In this document: piece by piece, positions 1 to 9,466 of the stretch
Position numbering within the stretch: position 1 is the first letter of the stretch
Layout: each line of letters starts with the position of its first letter
From: an uncultured Paracoccaceae bacterium
Lineage (GTDB): Bacteria; Pseudomonadota; Alphaproteobacteria; Rhodobacterales; Rhodobacteraceae
DNA: 60,290 nt
NCBI GenBank assembly: GCA_913041145.1
Contig: CAJWHE010000009.1
Coordinates: forward strand, 1-60,290
Reading direction: 5' to 3'
Notes under the pieces: model-generated
The model's input: the letters and a program-made list of their open reading frames with translations, nothing else
Told to the model about the DNA's origin: nothing
The model's database searches: none
Translations under genes and position numbers: made by a program

Positions 1-2
1 TG

Positions 3-1445
3 TTAATTACTATCTTTCATATCAGAAAATGCTTTTAGTGCGGCTTCTCTAGATTGCTTTAAATCAACAATTGGGTGCGGATATGACTTTCCAAGGCAGA
101 TGTTTGCAGCCTTTAAAACAGATTCTGGTGCCGTCCATGGACAATGTAAATATTTATTTGGTAAGTCTTTTAACTCTGGTACGAATTGTTTTGTATAGAT
201 TCCATCTTTATCGAACTTTTCGCCTTGAAGCACAGGATTAAAAATTCGGAAATATGGAGCAGCATCCGCCCCACATCCAGCTATCCACTGCCACCCTGCA
301 CTATTATTTGCGAGATCTGCATCAACCAAACAATCCCAGAACCAATCCAAACCATTACTCCAGTGCAACCGAAGATTTTTAACTAAAAATGACCCTACAA
401 TCATTCGTACTCTATTATGCATATAACCGGTAGTCCAAAGCTCCCTCATGCCTGCATCCACTATTGGAAAACCTGTATTTCCTTCTTTCCAGCGAGCCAA
501 TAAATCAACGTCTTCAAGCCAAGGAAAACTTTCAAAACGTGTTTGCAAACTTTGAGTTGGAAGATTTGGAAAAAAATAAAGTAGTGAGTGAGAAAACTCT
601 CTCCACCCTAGTTCTGATAAAAAATGATCCAGACCTGCCGAGTTCATATATTTTGGATGCGAGGCACTATGCCAAACTTGATTAGGAGACACTTCTCCAA
701 AATGCAAATGAGGTGATAACCTTGAGACATTTTTCTTACTAGGAAAATTTCGACCATTTTTATAGTCATTTAATCGGTTTTCAATAAAATCTGTAACTTT
801 AAGGTTAGCGGCTTTTTCACCAATCTCCCAACCATTAAATACTTTTCGATCCCACCGAGAATCTGGGAGAAGCTTGAGATGTGTAACGTCGGTAATTCCA
901 ATTTTTTCGTTAGATAGAGTTATATCAATAGGTTGAGAAATTGGAAACCTTGGTTCTACTGAGCCTAAACAACCACGTCGATAAAATGGAGTGAATACTT
1001 TATATGGGGTACCATCTTTTTTTAAAATTTCCCAGGGTTCCCACAATAATGACCCATTGAATGACTCACACTCTAGCTCTCTATTTCTAAGAGTAACTTT
1101 TATGAGTCGGTCACGTTCTATCTGCCAAGGTTCATAACATCGGTTCCAATAAATACCACTTGCCCCTGTTTCACTCATAAGCTTTGGTATAATTTCTATA
1201 GGATCACCCTTAAAAACCCTTAGCTTCCCATTTAGTGACTTATTTAGTGCAAGTAAGGAGTGGTGAAGCCATACGCGAGACGCTGCGCCCGGCTCCTGAG
1301 TCCTGGCATTACAATCATCAAGTATAAAGATTGGAAGTACATCACCATTAAGGGCACATTTAGTTAGAGCTGGGTTATCAGATAATCTAAGATCTTGTCG
1401 AAACCAGTGTATATATAGTGATTTTTCGTTCAAATAAGTTTCCAA
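3..1445 (-). CDS. phrB: Deoxyribodipyrimidine photolyase (cryptochrome/photolyase family)
   Basis: This light-dependent flavoenzyme repairs cyclobutane pyrimidine dimers. At 480 residues it has the usual length of a class I photolyase. The N-terminal antenna-binding domain opens with HWFRQDLRLSDNPAL near residue 13. The C-terminal FAD-binding domain shows WREFSHSLLYFFPNL near 281 and GWQWIAGCGADAAPYFRIF near 388. The first in-frame start is TTG without a clear ribosome binding site, and a second TTG four codons on is possible. It lies 68 bases downstream of recA on the same strand, so the two may share transcripts. A strong hairpin lies between them. Family assignment is firm; the exact start is not. 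Confidence 0.95.
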   Translation of the reverse strand: METYLNEKSLYIHWFRQDLRLSDNPALTKCALNGDVLPIFILDDCNARTQEPGAASRVWLHHSLLALNKSLNGKLRVFKGDPIEIIPKLMSETGASGIYWNRCYEPWQIERDRLIKVTLRNRELECESFNGSLLWEPWEILKKDGTPYKVFTPFYRRGCLGSVEPRFPISQPIDITLSNEKIGITDVTHLKLLPDSRWDRKVFNGWEIGEKAANLKVTDFIENRLNDYKNGRNFPSKKNVSRLSPHLHFGEVSPNQVWHSASHPKYMNSAGLDHFLSELGWREFSHSLLYFFPNLPTQSLQTRFESFPWLEDVDLLARWKEGNTGFPIVDAGMRELWTTGYMHNRVRMIVGSFLVKNLRLHWSNGLDWFWDCLVDADLANNSAGWQWIAGCGADAAPYFRIFNPVLQGEKFDKDGIYTKQFVPELKDLPNKYLHCPWTAPESVLKAANICLGKSYPHPIVDLKQSREAALKAFSDMKDSN

Positions 1446-1456
1446 AGAGATTTTTA

Positions 1457-1492
1457 GTGTAAGCTATAAGTAAATACTTAAATAGCTTACAC
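1457..1492. repeat. Perfect inverted repeat between recA and phrB
   Basis: The 11-base arms GTGTAAGCTAT (1457-1467) and ATAGCTTACAC (1482-1492) are exact reverse complements. The 14-base spacer holds a further AAGTA/TACTT pair, so a long hairpin with a small bulge can form. It sits just after the recA stop codon. On the recA strand it is followed by A-rich rather than T-rich sequence, so it is not a textbook intrinsic terminator. It may protect the recA 3' end, act as an attenuator, or bind a protein. Confidence 0.6.
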
Positions 1493-1513
1493 AATATTGT
1501 AATAATTATATTT

Positions 1514-2617
1514 TTAGATTTCAACCACGCTGTCATCATTTGAGTTTGAGAGGTCTTCTTTTTTATTATCTTCCACACTCAACATATCTAAATCTAAGCC
1601 ATTAGCTGTTTTAATTTTTTGCTCAATTTCAGTTGCTATAGATTTATGCTCTTTTAAATAAATCTTTGCATTTTCTCTTCCTTGACCAATTCTTTCATCT
1701 CCGTAGCTATACCAAGATCCTGATTTCTCAACTATGCCAGCCTTAACACCAAGGTCAACTATTTCTCCCATTTTAGAAATACCTTCACCGTACATTATAT
1801 CAAATTCAACCTGTTTAAAGGGCGGGGCAACCTTATTTTTTACTACTTTAACTCTAGTCGCATTTCCAACTATTTCATCTCGATCCTTGATTGCACCAAT
1901 TCTACGAATATCAAGCCTAACAGACGAATAAAATTTTAACGCGTTTCCGCCAGTTGTGGTTTCTGGAGAACCAAACATCACTCCAATTTTCATTCTAATC
2001 TGATTAATAAAAATTACCATACAATTACTTTTTGAAATGGAACCTGTCAATTTCCGCATAGCTTGGCTCATTAACCTAGCGTGAAGTCCCATTTGGCTAT
2101 CACCCATGTCACCTTCTAATTCAGATTTAGGAGTTAGTGCTGCAACTGAGTCTACAACTACAACGCTTACTGCGCCTGATCTTACTAAGGTATCAACTAT
2201 TTCAAGTGCCTGTTCCCCGTTATCAGGTTGACTAATCAAAAGCTCCTCTAAGTTAACCCCTAATTTTTTAGCATAATGCGGGTCTAGGGCATGTTCTGCA
2301 TCCACGAATGCGCAAACTCCCCCCTTTTTTTGTTCCTCTGCAACCGAATGTAAAGTTAATGTAGTTTTCCCAGAACTTTCTGGTCCGTAAATTTCAATAA
2401 TACGACCCTTAGGTAGCCCACCTATCCCAAGTGCGATATCTAGACCGAGTGAGCCGGTCGAAGTAGCTTCAATTTCTGGAAATGAGTGCTCTCCACCCAA
2501 TTTCATAATGGAACCTTTGCCAAATTGACGTTCAATTTGCAAAAGTGCTGATTCTAAAGCTTTAGTTTTTTCTGTTTCTGATTTTGTTGTCATTGATAAG
2601 ATCTCTGCTGTAGCCAT
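1514..2617 (-). CDS. recA: Recombinase A
   Basis: RecA forms filaments on single-stranded DNA, drives homologous recombination and triggers LexA self-cleavage in the SOS response. The 367-residue product has the Walker A motif GPESSGKTT at residues 78-86, the Walker B stretch [12 protein letters not shown], and the L2-loop region [12 protein letters not shown]. The C-terminus is acidic, as is usual. The ATG at 2615-2617 is used here; a second ATG eight codons later is possible. Upstream is a good promoter with a GTTC-N7-GTTC SOS box just downstream of the -10, so LexA control is likely. The next gene on the strand is photolyase. Confidence 0.99.
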   Translation of the reverse strand: MATAEILSMTTKSETEKTKALESALLQIERQFGKGSIMKLGGEHSFPEIEATSTGSLGLDIALGIGGLPKGRIIEIYGPESSGKTTLTLHSVAEEQKKGGVCAFVDAEHALDPHYAKKLGVNLEELLISQPDNGEQALEIVDTLVRSGAVSVVVVDSVAALTPKSELEGDMGDSQMGLHARLMSQAMRKLTGSISKSNCMVIFINQIRMKIGVMFGSPETTTGGNALKFYSSVRLDIRRIGAIKDRDEIVGNATRVKVVKNKVAPPFKQVEFDIMYGEGISKMGEIVDLGVKAGIVEKSGSWYSYGDERIGQGRENAKIYLKEHKSIATEIEQKIKTANGLDLDMLSVEDNKKEDLSNSNDDSVVEI

Positions 2618-2667
2618 GATTTAAACCTCTTATTTCATACCGTTACTTAAACGGCAATGCCTATAAT

Positions 2668-2682
2668 GTTCTTGTTATGTTC
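2668..2682 (-). promoter_or_regulatory. Alphaproteobacterial SOS box (LexA operator) of recA
   Basis: The plus strand reads GTTC, seven bases, GTTC (2668-2671 and 2679-2682), which is GAACATAACAAGAAC on the recA strand. This direct repeat is the known LexA operator of Alphaproteobacteria and differs from the CTG-N10-CAG box of Gammaproteobacteria. It begins directly after the recA -10 hexamer, where bound LexA would block transcription initiation. Confidence 0.8.
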
Positions 2683-2710
2683 TTTATAGTAATATACAAT
2701 TATAGATCAA
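2683..2710 (-). promoter_or_regulatory. recA promoter (-35/-10)
   Basis: On the minus strand TTGATC (plus positions 2705-2710) is followed after 16 bases by TATAAA (2683-2688), a fair sigma-70-type promoter. The SOS box abuts the -10, so the start site would lie inside the operator. The leader to the recA ATG is about 65-70 bases long. Confidence 0.55.
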
Positions 2711-2802
2711 AATCAAGCTATTTATAACTAAACTATATTTTAGATCGAGAAACCCTTAACAATGAACAACACAAAAGGGGATAAAATGTTTAATCGTGAG
2801 TA

Positions 2803-3981
2803 TCAGGAGCTCATTTTTAAATGAGTAACAAAAAAACCATCTCCGGAATCAGATACTGGAAAACTTTCTTGAAAGATAACTTTCCAGTCCGAATTTCGTA
2901 GCAGAAATGCTTCTACCTGATCAGAATTTTCAGCTTTTAAAAGTGAACAGGTCATATAAACTAAAACCCCACTACTACTCACAAGTTTACTCGCATCATC
3001 TAAAATTTCTTGCTGAGTATCTTTTAAAGCTTCAAAATAATCAGATGTAATTGTCCATTTTGAATCAGGATTGCGCCGCCAAGCTCCAGACCCGGTACAA
3101 GGAACATCACAAATAACTAAATCAAATGAAGAAACCATCCCTAGTTCTTCTTTGGACAACAGATTAATTTTTACCCCTGCTCTTTCAGCTCGAACAGGAA
3201 TATCTTTCATTCTTAAAAAGTCCCTATCATATGCTGTAATAGTACCAGAAAACCTGTCACTTAAAGCTAATGATTTACCTCCACCTCCGGCACAGAAATC
3301 TAATAAGTTACAACCATTTTCTATAGGGATAGTTCTGCAAGAAATTTGAGAGTTAAGATCTTGTATTTCTAGGAGCCCAGTTTTGTAGGCACTAGACTGC
3401 TTGACCTTTCTAGGATTCGAGAGCACTTTCAAAGCAGTTAAGCATGCAAGGTCAGGGACTGTTTCAATGCCTTCACTTTTTAGAGTTTCCTGCACCTCAA
3501 CCAGTGTGGCTTTACTAAGATTAACTCGTATATAAAATGGAGCTCTTTGTTTTAAGATTTCGTTAACTAAAAGAAAACTTTCACCAAGTGAAACTCTTAA
3601 ATCATCAAGTAGGCAGTCTGGAAAATCAAGAGTTTCAAGCGCTGAGCTCCCATTCTGTATTGATGCAATATGCGATTTCTCTAGTGGAGTTAGCTCGCTA
3701 GGACCGTAGCCAACACCATTAAAAAGTAGATTGGGTTCTCTATTAGAAGATAAAAGGTAACCGATGATAACACCTCTACCTGTCTTATCTCCACCCAAGG
3801 TTACAAACGAATTTAGTGACCTTAGACAATCAAATACTATATCCCTAATCGAGGATCGGTCTGATGATCCAGCAAATCGAGATTTTCGAGCCCAATTAGT
3901 TAAAACTTTTTCTGCCGGATCTCCAGACATAATAGAATCAAGAATTAATATAGCCGAAGCAATGCATGCACTTGGTGTCAT
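2803..3981 (-). CDS. rsmB: 16S rRNA (cytosine-5) methyltransferase, RsmB/Sun family
   Basis: This SAM-dependent enzyme makes 5-methylcytosine in 16S rRNA (C967 in E. coli). An N-terminal NusB-like helical domain is followed by a Rossmann methyltransferase domain. The SAM-binding stretch is LLDFCAGGGGKSLALSD. The two cysteines of the m5C mechanism are in CDVPCTGSG and YMTCSLL. Its ATG directly abuts the TAA of guaB, so the two genes are one transcription unit and probably translationally coupled. At 392 residues it is slightly shorter than E. coli RsmB. Confidence 0.9.
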   Translation of the reverse strand: MTPSACIASAILILDSIMSGDPAEKVLTNWARKSRFAGSSDRSSIRDIVFDCLRSLNSFVTLGGDKTGRGVIIGYLLSSNREPNLLFNGVGYGPSELTPLEKSHIASIQNGSSALETLDFPDCLLDDLRVSLGESFLLVNEILKQRAPFYIRVNLSKATLVEVQETLKSEGIETVPDLACLTALKVLSNPRKVKQSSAYKTGLLEIQDLNSQISCRTIPIENGCNLLDFCAGGGGKSLALSDRFSGTITAYDRDFLRMKDIPVRAERAGVKINLLSKEELGMVSSFDLVICDVPCTGSGAWRRNPDSKWTITSDYFEALKDTQQEILDDASKLVSSSGVLVYMTCSLLKAENSDQVEAFLLRNSDWKVIFQESFPVSDSGDGFFVTHLKMSS

Positions 3982-5448
<1,467 letters not shown>

Positions 5449-5591
5449 TTAAAAGTTCCGTTTGACGGTTTCCTATTTCATGAAAACTGTTAAGAGGAAA
5501 GGGTTTATTTTCAATTTTTACAGTTACACGGTTTCAGTATTACTATAAAAAAAATAGCTAAATTAAATTTTTCAAACATGGAGGTAAAAAA

Positions 5592-6044
5592 TTGAAAAAG
5601 ATAATCGTCGATGCCGATGCATGTCCCGTAAAGCAAGAAATATTCAGGATTGCTGTTCGTTTGAACATTAATGTTGAACTAGTATCAAATAGCTACTTTA
5701 AAATACCAGATCATCAACTAATTAAGTTAGTCGTAGTAAACAATTCATTTGATGCTGCAGACGATTGGATAGCAGAAAACAGTGACAAATTAAGTATAGT
5801 AATAACTGAAGACATTCTTTTAGCACATAGGTGTCTTAAAAAAAATGTTTTAGCAGTAGTATCCTCAAACGGAAAAGAGTTTACTAAAGAAAATATTGGA
5901 TCAGCTGTTTCTGATCGAGCGATAAAAGCAGACCTACGCGGTGGCATAGAAAGTCTTAAGCTAGGAAATAAAAAACCCTACAGTAATAAAGATAGGGTCA
6001 ATTTTAAAAACTCATTGGATAGAGTAATATCAAAATTAAAATAG
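5592..6044 (+). CDS. YaiI/YqxD (UPF0178, DUF188) family protein
   Basis: A small cytoplasmic protein of 150 residues with the family hallmark VDADACPVK near the N-terminus, followed by a PIN-like fold with conserved aspartates. The biochemical role is not established; similarity to nuclease folds is only suggestive. The start is TTG, preceded seven bases away by a strong GGAGGT, which settles the start. The gene stands alone on the plus strand between guaB and rlmE and converges on rlmE with a gap of nine bases. Confidence 0.85.
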   Translation: MKKIIVDADACPVKQEIFRIAVRLNINVELVSNSYFKIPDHQLIKLVVVNNSFDAADDWIAENSDKLSIVITEDILLAHRCLKKNVLAVVSSNGKEFTKENIGSAVSDRAIKADLRGGIESLKLGNKKPYSNKDRVNFKNSLDRVISKLK

Positions 6045-6053
6045 TAATGTCAG

Positions 6054-6755
6054 CTATCCTTTGAAACTTTGACAAACAACAAACTTCTCTGAGCTATCAG
6101 ATCTACTTGCAGGAGGTTTAAAATTGTGTACCTTTAAAAATTTATTCTTTAAAATTTTCTGTAATGTCCCTTCTGCTCCACCAGCAAGTACCTTCGCTAC
6201 GAATGTACCGCCCTCCTCAAGAACATCAAAGGCGAAGTCTGCCGCTGCTTCACAAAGAGATATTATCCTTAAGTGATCTGTTTGCTTATGACCTGAAGAT
6301 GCAGCTGCCATATCACTCAGAACAACATCAGCTTTCCCATTTAGCCATTTTTTAACTTGTTCGTCTGCTCCTTCTGAAAGGAAGTCCAGCACATGTAAGT
6401 CTACTCCAAAAATAGGTTCAACTTCTTTAATATCAATTCCTAAAACATAGCCCACACGTTTATCTTTTCTGGAACTCCCTGCGTTCACCCTAACTGACGA
6501 AACTTGAGACCAACCGCCCGGAGCGCATCCTAAGTCGACAATGCGTTTTCCTGGAAGTAGAAATCGGAATTTATCATCTATTTCAGATATTTTGTAAGCC
6601 GCTCTACCTCTCATTCCTTCGCTGTTAGCTTTTTTTACATAAGGATCATTAAGTTGACGTTCCAACCATCTAGTAGAAGATATCTTTCTACCACGTGAAG
6701 TTTTCACTTTAACTCTTAAGTCTCTAGAACCACGACCGTCGTTTATCTTTGTCAT
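6054..6755 (-). CDS. rlmE: 23S rRNA (uridine-2'-O-)-methyltransferase RlmE
   Basis: RlmE (FtsJ/RrmJ) methylates the 2'-O of U2552 in the 23S rRNA A-loop, a late step in large-subunit assembly. The 233-residue protein has the SAM-binding motif [13 protein letters not shown], the DVVLSDMA motif and a lysine at FVAKVLAGG. These fit the K-D-K-E catalytic tetrad of the family. The basic N-terminal extension ([18 protein letters not shown]) is common in alphaproteobacterial members. It follows ppx/gppA on the same strand after 112 bases. Confidence 0.95.
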   Translation of the reverse strand: MTKINDGRGSRDLRVKVKTSRGRKISSTRWLERQLNDPYVKKANSEGMRGRAAYKISEIDDKFRFLLPGKRIVDLGCAPGGWSQVSSVRVNAGSSRKDKRVGYVLGIDIKEVEPIFGVDLHVLDFLSEGADEQVKKWLNGKADVVLSDMAAASSGHKQTDHLRIISLCEAAADFAFDVLEEGGTFVAKVLAGGAEGTLQKILKNKFLKVHNFKPPASRSDSSEKFVVCQSFKG

Positions 6756-6867
6756 AACGGATTAACCTATCTATCAAAAGTAGTTGAATAAAAACACATA
6801 TGTGACCTCTTTTTTTCTGGTAAAGCTTTTTGGTTATAATTCAACTTAAACAGGTTTCATTTGTGCT

Positions 6868-7992
6868 TTACGCACCTTCCTCTAATACACCATCTTGGCT
6901 CATTTGAGCGTAAAGAAGACCCTCCCGCAATCCCCGATCAGCCACACTCATTCTATCAGTAGGCCAAATACGCATTAAAGCCTGAAGTATAGCTGCCCCT
7001 GACATGATTAAAACATGCCTATCTTTACCAATTCGTGGGTCTTTTCTTCTTCCTTCCGGTCCTAAGGCTAAATAGCTTTGTATTACATTTTCAATTTGAG
7101 GGGATGTCATTCGCAGCCCATCCACTTTTCCTCGATCATACCTTTCTAACCCAAGGTGAGATGCAGCGACAGTAGTCACTGTTCCAGAAGTTCCAACTAT
7201 CTGGAAACTTTCCTTTGCTTGTATGCCATCCTTATAAGGAGTAAAGTTGGCAAGGCTTTCTTCAAAAAACCAACTCATAAGGGCAAACTTAGCAGAGTCG
7301 TCCGTAACGTCATTAAATTGCTCTTTTAAAGTAGCCACCCCCAATGGAACAGAAATCCAATCAACAACTTTTGCTTTAGGGAAGTCATCTTTATCTGAAT
7401 TAAAACCTAAGTGGAGTTTCATAATTGCTTTTCTGCGATCAACTTTTGGAACTTCAGTAAGGTCAATCCAAACTAATTCTGTAGAGCCTCCTCCTATGTC
7501 TACGACAAGAAGCTGCTCAGTATTAATACTCACTAAAGGAGCACATGAAATAACAGCTAACCTGGCTTCTTCCTCTGCCGGTATTATTTCCAATTGCAAC
7601 CCTGTTTCTCGTTCGATTAGATTAATAAACTCGATCGCGTTACTAGCTCGTCTACATGCTTCCGTTGCAATTAATCTCATTCGGGTCACAGAGTGATGTC
7701 GAAGCTTCCTCTGACAAATCATTAATGCCCCAATTGTTCTCGCCATTGAGATTTTTGACAGTTTACCAGTACCTTCCAACCCAGCTCCCAACTGAACTGT
7801 CTTGGAAAAACTGTCAACGACATGGAATTGATTTCCATTTGGTTGAGCAATCAACATTCGACATGAGTTTGTTCCAAGGTCTAAGGCTGCGTATAATTCT
7901 GCTGAGGGCGGAACTTTAGTTGATTTAAGCTGATTAGGAGCACTCCCAGGAAACTTAATAATCTTAGAGTTTATTTTTTGTTTTAATGCCAT
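6868..7992 (-). CDS. ppx: Exopolyphosphatase / guanosine pentaphosphate phosphatase family
   Basis: An ASKHA-fold phosphatase acting on polyphosphate or pppGpp. The 374-residue protein has the phosphate-1 motif YAALDLGTNSCRMLIA near residue 34, the phosphate-2 motif LLVVDIGGGSTELVWID near 162, and a third glycine loop IVGTSGTVTTVAASHLG. It is shorter than E. coli Ppx or GppA because it lacks the long C-terminal HD-like domain, as is common in Alphaproteobacteria. Which substrate it prefers cannot be read from sequence. It is divergent from the one-carbon operon. Confidence 0.9.
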   Translation of the reverse strand: MALKQKINSKIIKFPGSAPNQLKSTKVPPSAELYAALDLGTNSCRMLIAQPNGNQFHVVDSFSKTVQLGAGLEGTGKLSKISMARTIGALMICQRKLRHHSVTRMRLIATEACRRASNAIEFINLIERETGLQLEIIPAEEEARLAVISCAPLVSINTEQLLVVDIGGGSTELVWIDLTEVPKVDRRKAIMKLHLGFNSDKDDFPKAKVVDWISVPLGVATLKEQFNDVTDDSAKFALMSWFFEESLANFTPYKDGIQAKESFQIVGTSGTVTTVAASHLGLERYDRGKVDGLRMTSPQIENVIQSYLALGPEGRRKDPRIGKDRHVLIMSGAAILQALMRIWPTDRMSVADRGLREGLLYAQMSQDGVLEEGA

Positions 7993-8169
7993 ATCTTATT
8001 TATTTTCTTATCATATAAGCGTTTTTTGACACATCAAAATATAAGTAATGTTACCTCAGAGTTTACCTTCAAACAAGATTAGATTTTTATCATTCAAACA
8101 AAATAAAATATCGATATAAAATTTCTAAGTGAATTCTTGAATTTAGTTTGACAAATTAAGAAAATAAAG

Positions 8170-8181
8170 TTCAACGTTGAA
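8170..8181. promoter_or_regulatory. Candidate operator: 12-base perfect palindrome
   Basis: TTCAACGTTGAA is its own reverse complement. It lies 27 bases before the first gene of the one-carbon operon, in the divergent region shared with ppx. A TTGACA hexamer at 8148-8153 precedes it, but I see no good -10 at the right distance. The spacing fits a dimeric regulator binding near the start site; the regulator is unknown. The rest of 7993-8208 is AT-rich without a recognisable gene or riboswitch. Confidence 0.35.
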
Positions 8182-8208
8182 AATAGTTTTCTTAAAAAAG
8201 GAAAAAAA

Positions 8209-8508
8209 ATGCAACCAATTACCATCGTATACTGGCGTGATATTCCTGCACAAGTAATTATAGGAAGTGGAAGGAAAGCTGCAAAAATTCAACTTACTGA
8301 AAGATTTGAAAAAGCAATAGATCGATGCGCAATGAAGATCAATGCAAAGGATTCAGATGCCTATCTTTCAGAATGGAGAAAAGAAACTATCGGCAGTGTC
8401 GATGGCAACCTTCAAGACGTCGCAAAAGCGGAAGCGGAAAGACTCGAAGGAGAATACGACAACCCTACTCTTAAAGCCCTAATAGATAATGACGGCAATA
8501 AAATATAA
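8209..8508 (+). CDS. Virulence-factor family protein (small, one-carbon operon)
   Basis: A 99-residue cytoplasmic protein that I recognise as the small family labelled 'virulence factor' in domain databases. It opens with ITIVYWRDIPAQVIIG and carries a conserved SEWRKE stretch. No enzymatic motif is visible, and the family name is not functional evidence. In roseobacters the family sits beside MetF-like and methyl-THF methyltransferase genes, and that is also so here: the next gene starts 18 bases on. A role as an accessory to methyl transfer is inference. Confidence 0.75.
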   Translation: MQPITIVYWRDIPAQVIIGSGRKAAKIQLTERFEKAIDRCAMKINAKDSDAYLSEWRKETIGSVDGNLQDVAKAEAERLEGEYDNPTLKALIDNDGNKI

Positions 8509-8526
8509 AAGGTTAATTAAAATATT

Positions 8527-9444
8527 ATGGCGCTGTTTAACTTTAAAAAGAATAAATCAAGAACGGAAACCGCTTCAGGTCTAGTGTCACTTCTCAGGAA
8601 CTTTTCTATTGAAGTTATGCCACGAACTGCCGAGAAAGTAGAAAACTTCTCAGCCATCTTACCAAAATCTACCAGAGTATACATTGCTCACATAGAGGGC
8701 ACACCTATTGAAGACATGGTAAAGACTGCCGTTCGCCTTTCGAAAGATGGTTTTGAAGTTATGCCTCATTTTCCAGCACGCATAATTCAAAATAAATCAG
8801 TATTAGCAGATTGGATTTCTAGGTATCAAAATGAAGCTAATGTTTCACAGGCGCTAATTTTAGCTGGAGGAATACCGAAACCCATTGGAGATTTCGATTC
8901 TTCAATGCAATTATTAGAAACAGGTCTCTTTGATAAAACAGGATTCACGAGAATTCACTTTGCTGGGCATCCTGAAGGTAATAAAGATATTGAAGAAAAT
9001 AGAGGTGACTATAGCGTTGAAAGTGCTCTAAAGTGGAAACAGGCTTACAGCGACAGAACAGATGTAAAAGTAGGGTTAGCAACACAGTTTTTATTTGAAG
9101 CAAAACCGATAATTGATTGGGCCAGAAAATTATCTACTGCAGGTATCGACATACCAATCCATATTGGGATAGCAGGACCAGCAAAACTGCAAACTCTTAT
9201 AAAATTTGCTATTGAATGCGGCGTAGGCGCTTCCTTGGGTGTTTTGCAAAAGCGTGCGCGAGATTTAACTAAACTACTTCTTCCCTACGAGCCAACTGAA
9301 ATATTAAATTCTTTAGTTGACGAATTGGAAAAAGATAGGAACCTTAATATCGAACAAATCCACTTTTTTCCATTAGGTGGAATAAAGACAAATGCCACAT
9401 GGATTTCTAATAATGGTGGAAAATTAGAACCACCAAAAATATAA
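8527..9444 (+). CDS. Methylenetetrahydrofolate reductase family protein (MetF-like)
   Basis: A 305-residue TIM-barrel flavoprotein of the MTHFR family, interconverting 5,10-methylene-THF and 5-methyl-THF. Supporting stretches are FSIEVMPRTAEKVENF at the N-terminus (the conserved F-S-x-E-V/F-x-P pattern), VMPHFPARI, and GIAGPAKLQTLIKFAIECG near residue 215. It is embedded between the virulence-factor protein and a methyl-THF:corrinoid methyltransferase. This suggests it works in the oxidative direction, feeding methyl groups into the one-carbon pool, rather than for methionine synthesis. That direction is inferred from context. Confidence 0.85.
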   Translation: MALFNFKKNKSRTETASGLVSLLRNFSIEVMPRTAEKVENFSAILPKSTRVYIAHIEGTPIEDMVKTAVRLSKDGFEVMPHFPARIIQNKSVLADWISRYQNEANVSQALILAGGIPKPIGDFDSSMQLLETGLFDKTGFTRIHFAGHPEGNKDIEENRGDYSVESALKWKQAYSDRTDVKVGLATQFLFEAKPIIDWARKLSTAGIDIPIHIGIAGPAKLQTLIKFAIECGVGASLGVLQKRARDLTKLLLPYEPTEILNSLVDELEKDRNLNIEQIHFFPLGGIKTNATWISNNGGKLEPPKI

Positions 9445-9466
9445 AAAGTTTAGGAAAAAACATTAA

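Noticed and set aside
464-685. Open frames on the opposite strand inside phrB, guaB, ccr, hpaE, mfd and others as extra genes
   Set aside because: They lie wholly within well-supported genes, lack ribosome binding sites and show no recognisable family; they are shadow frames.
2810-2825. Palindrome CTCATTT-TT-AAATGAG at the end of rsmB as a terminator
   Set aside because: It lies within the last codons of rsmB, is weak (AT-rich stem, two-base loop) and has no following T-tract on the gene's strand.
6795-6804. Palindrome CACATATGTG between ppx and rlmE as an operator
   Set aside because: Only ten bases, no second copy and no promoter context seen; reported here for completeness only.
7993-8208. 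A SAM, THF or cobalamin riboswitch before the one-carbon operon
   Set aside because: The region shows no conserved riboswitch core such as a B12 box, and no matching hairpin set. A covariance-model search would settle it.
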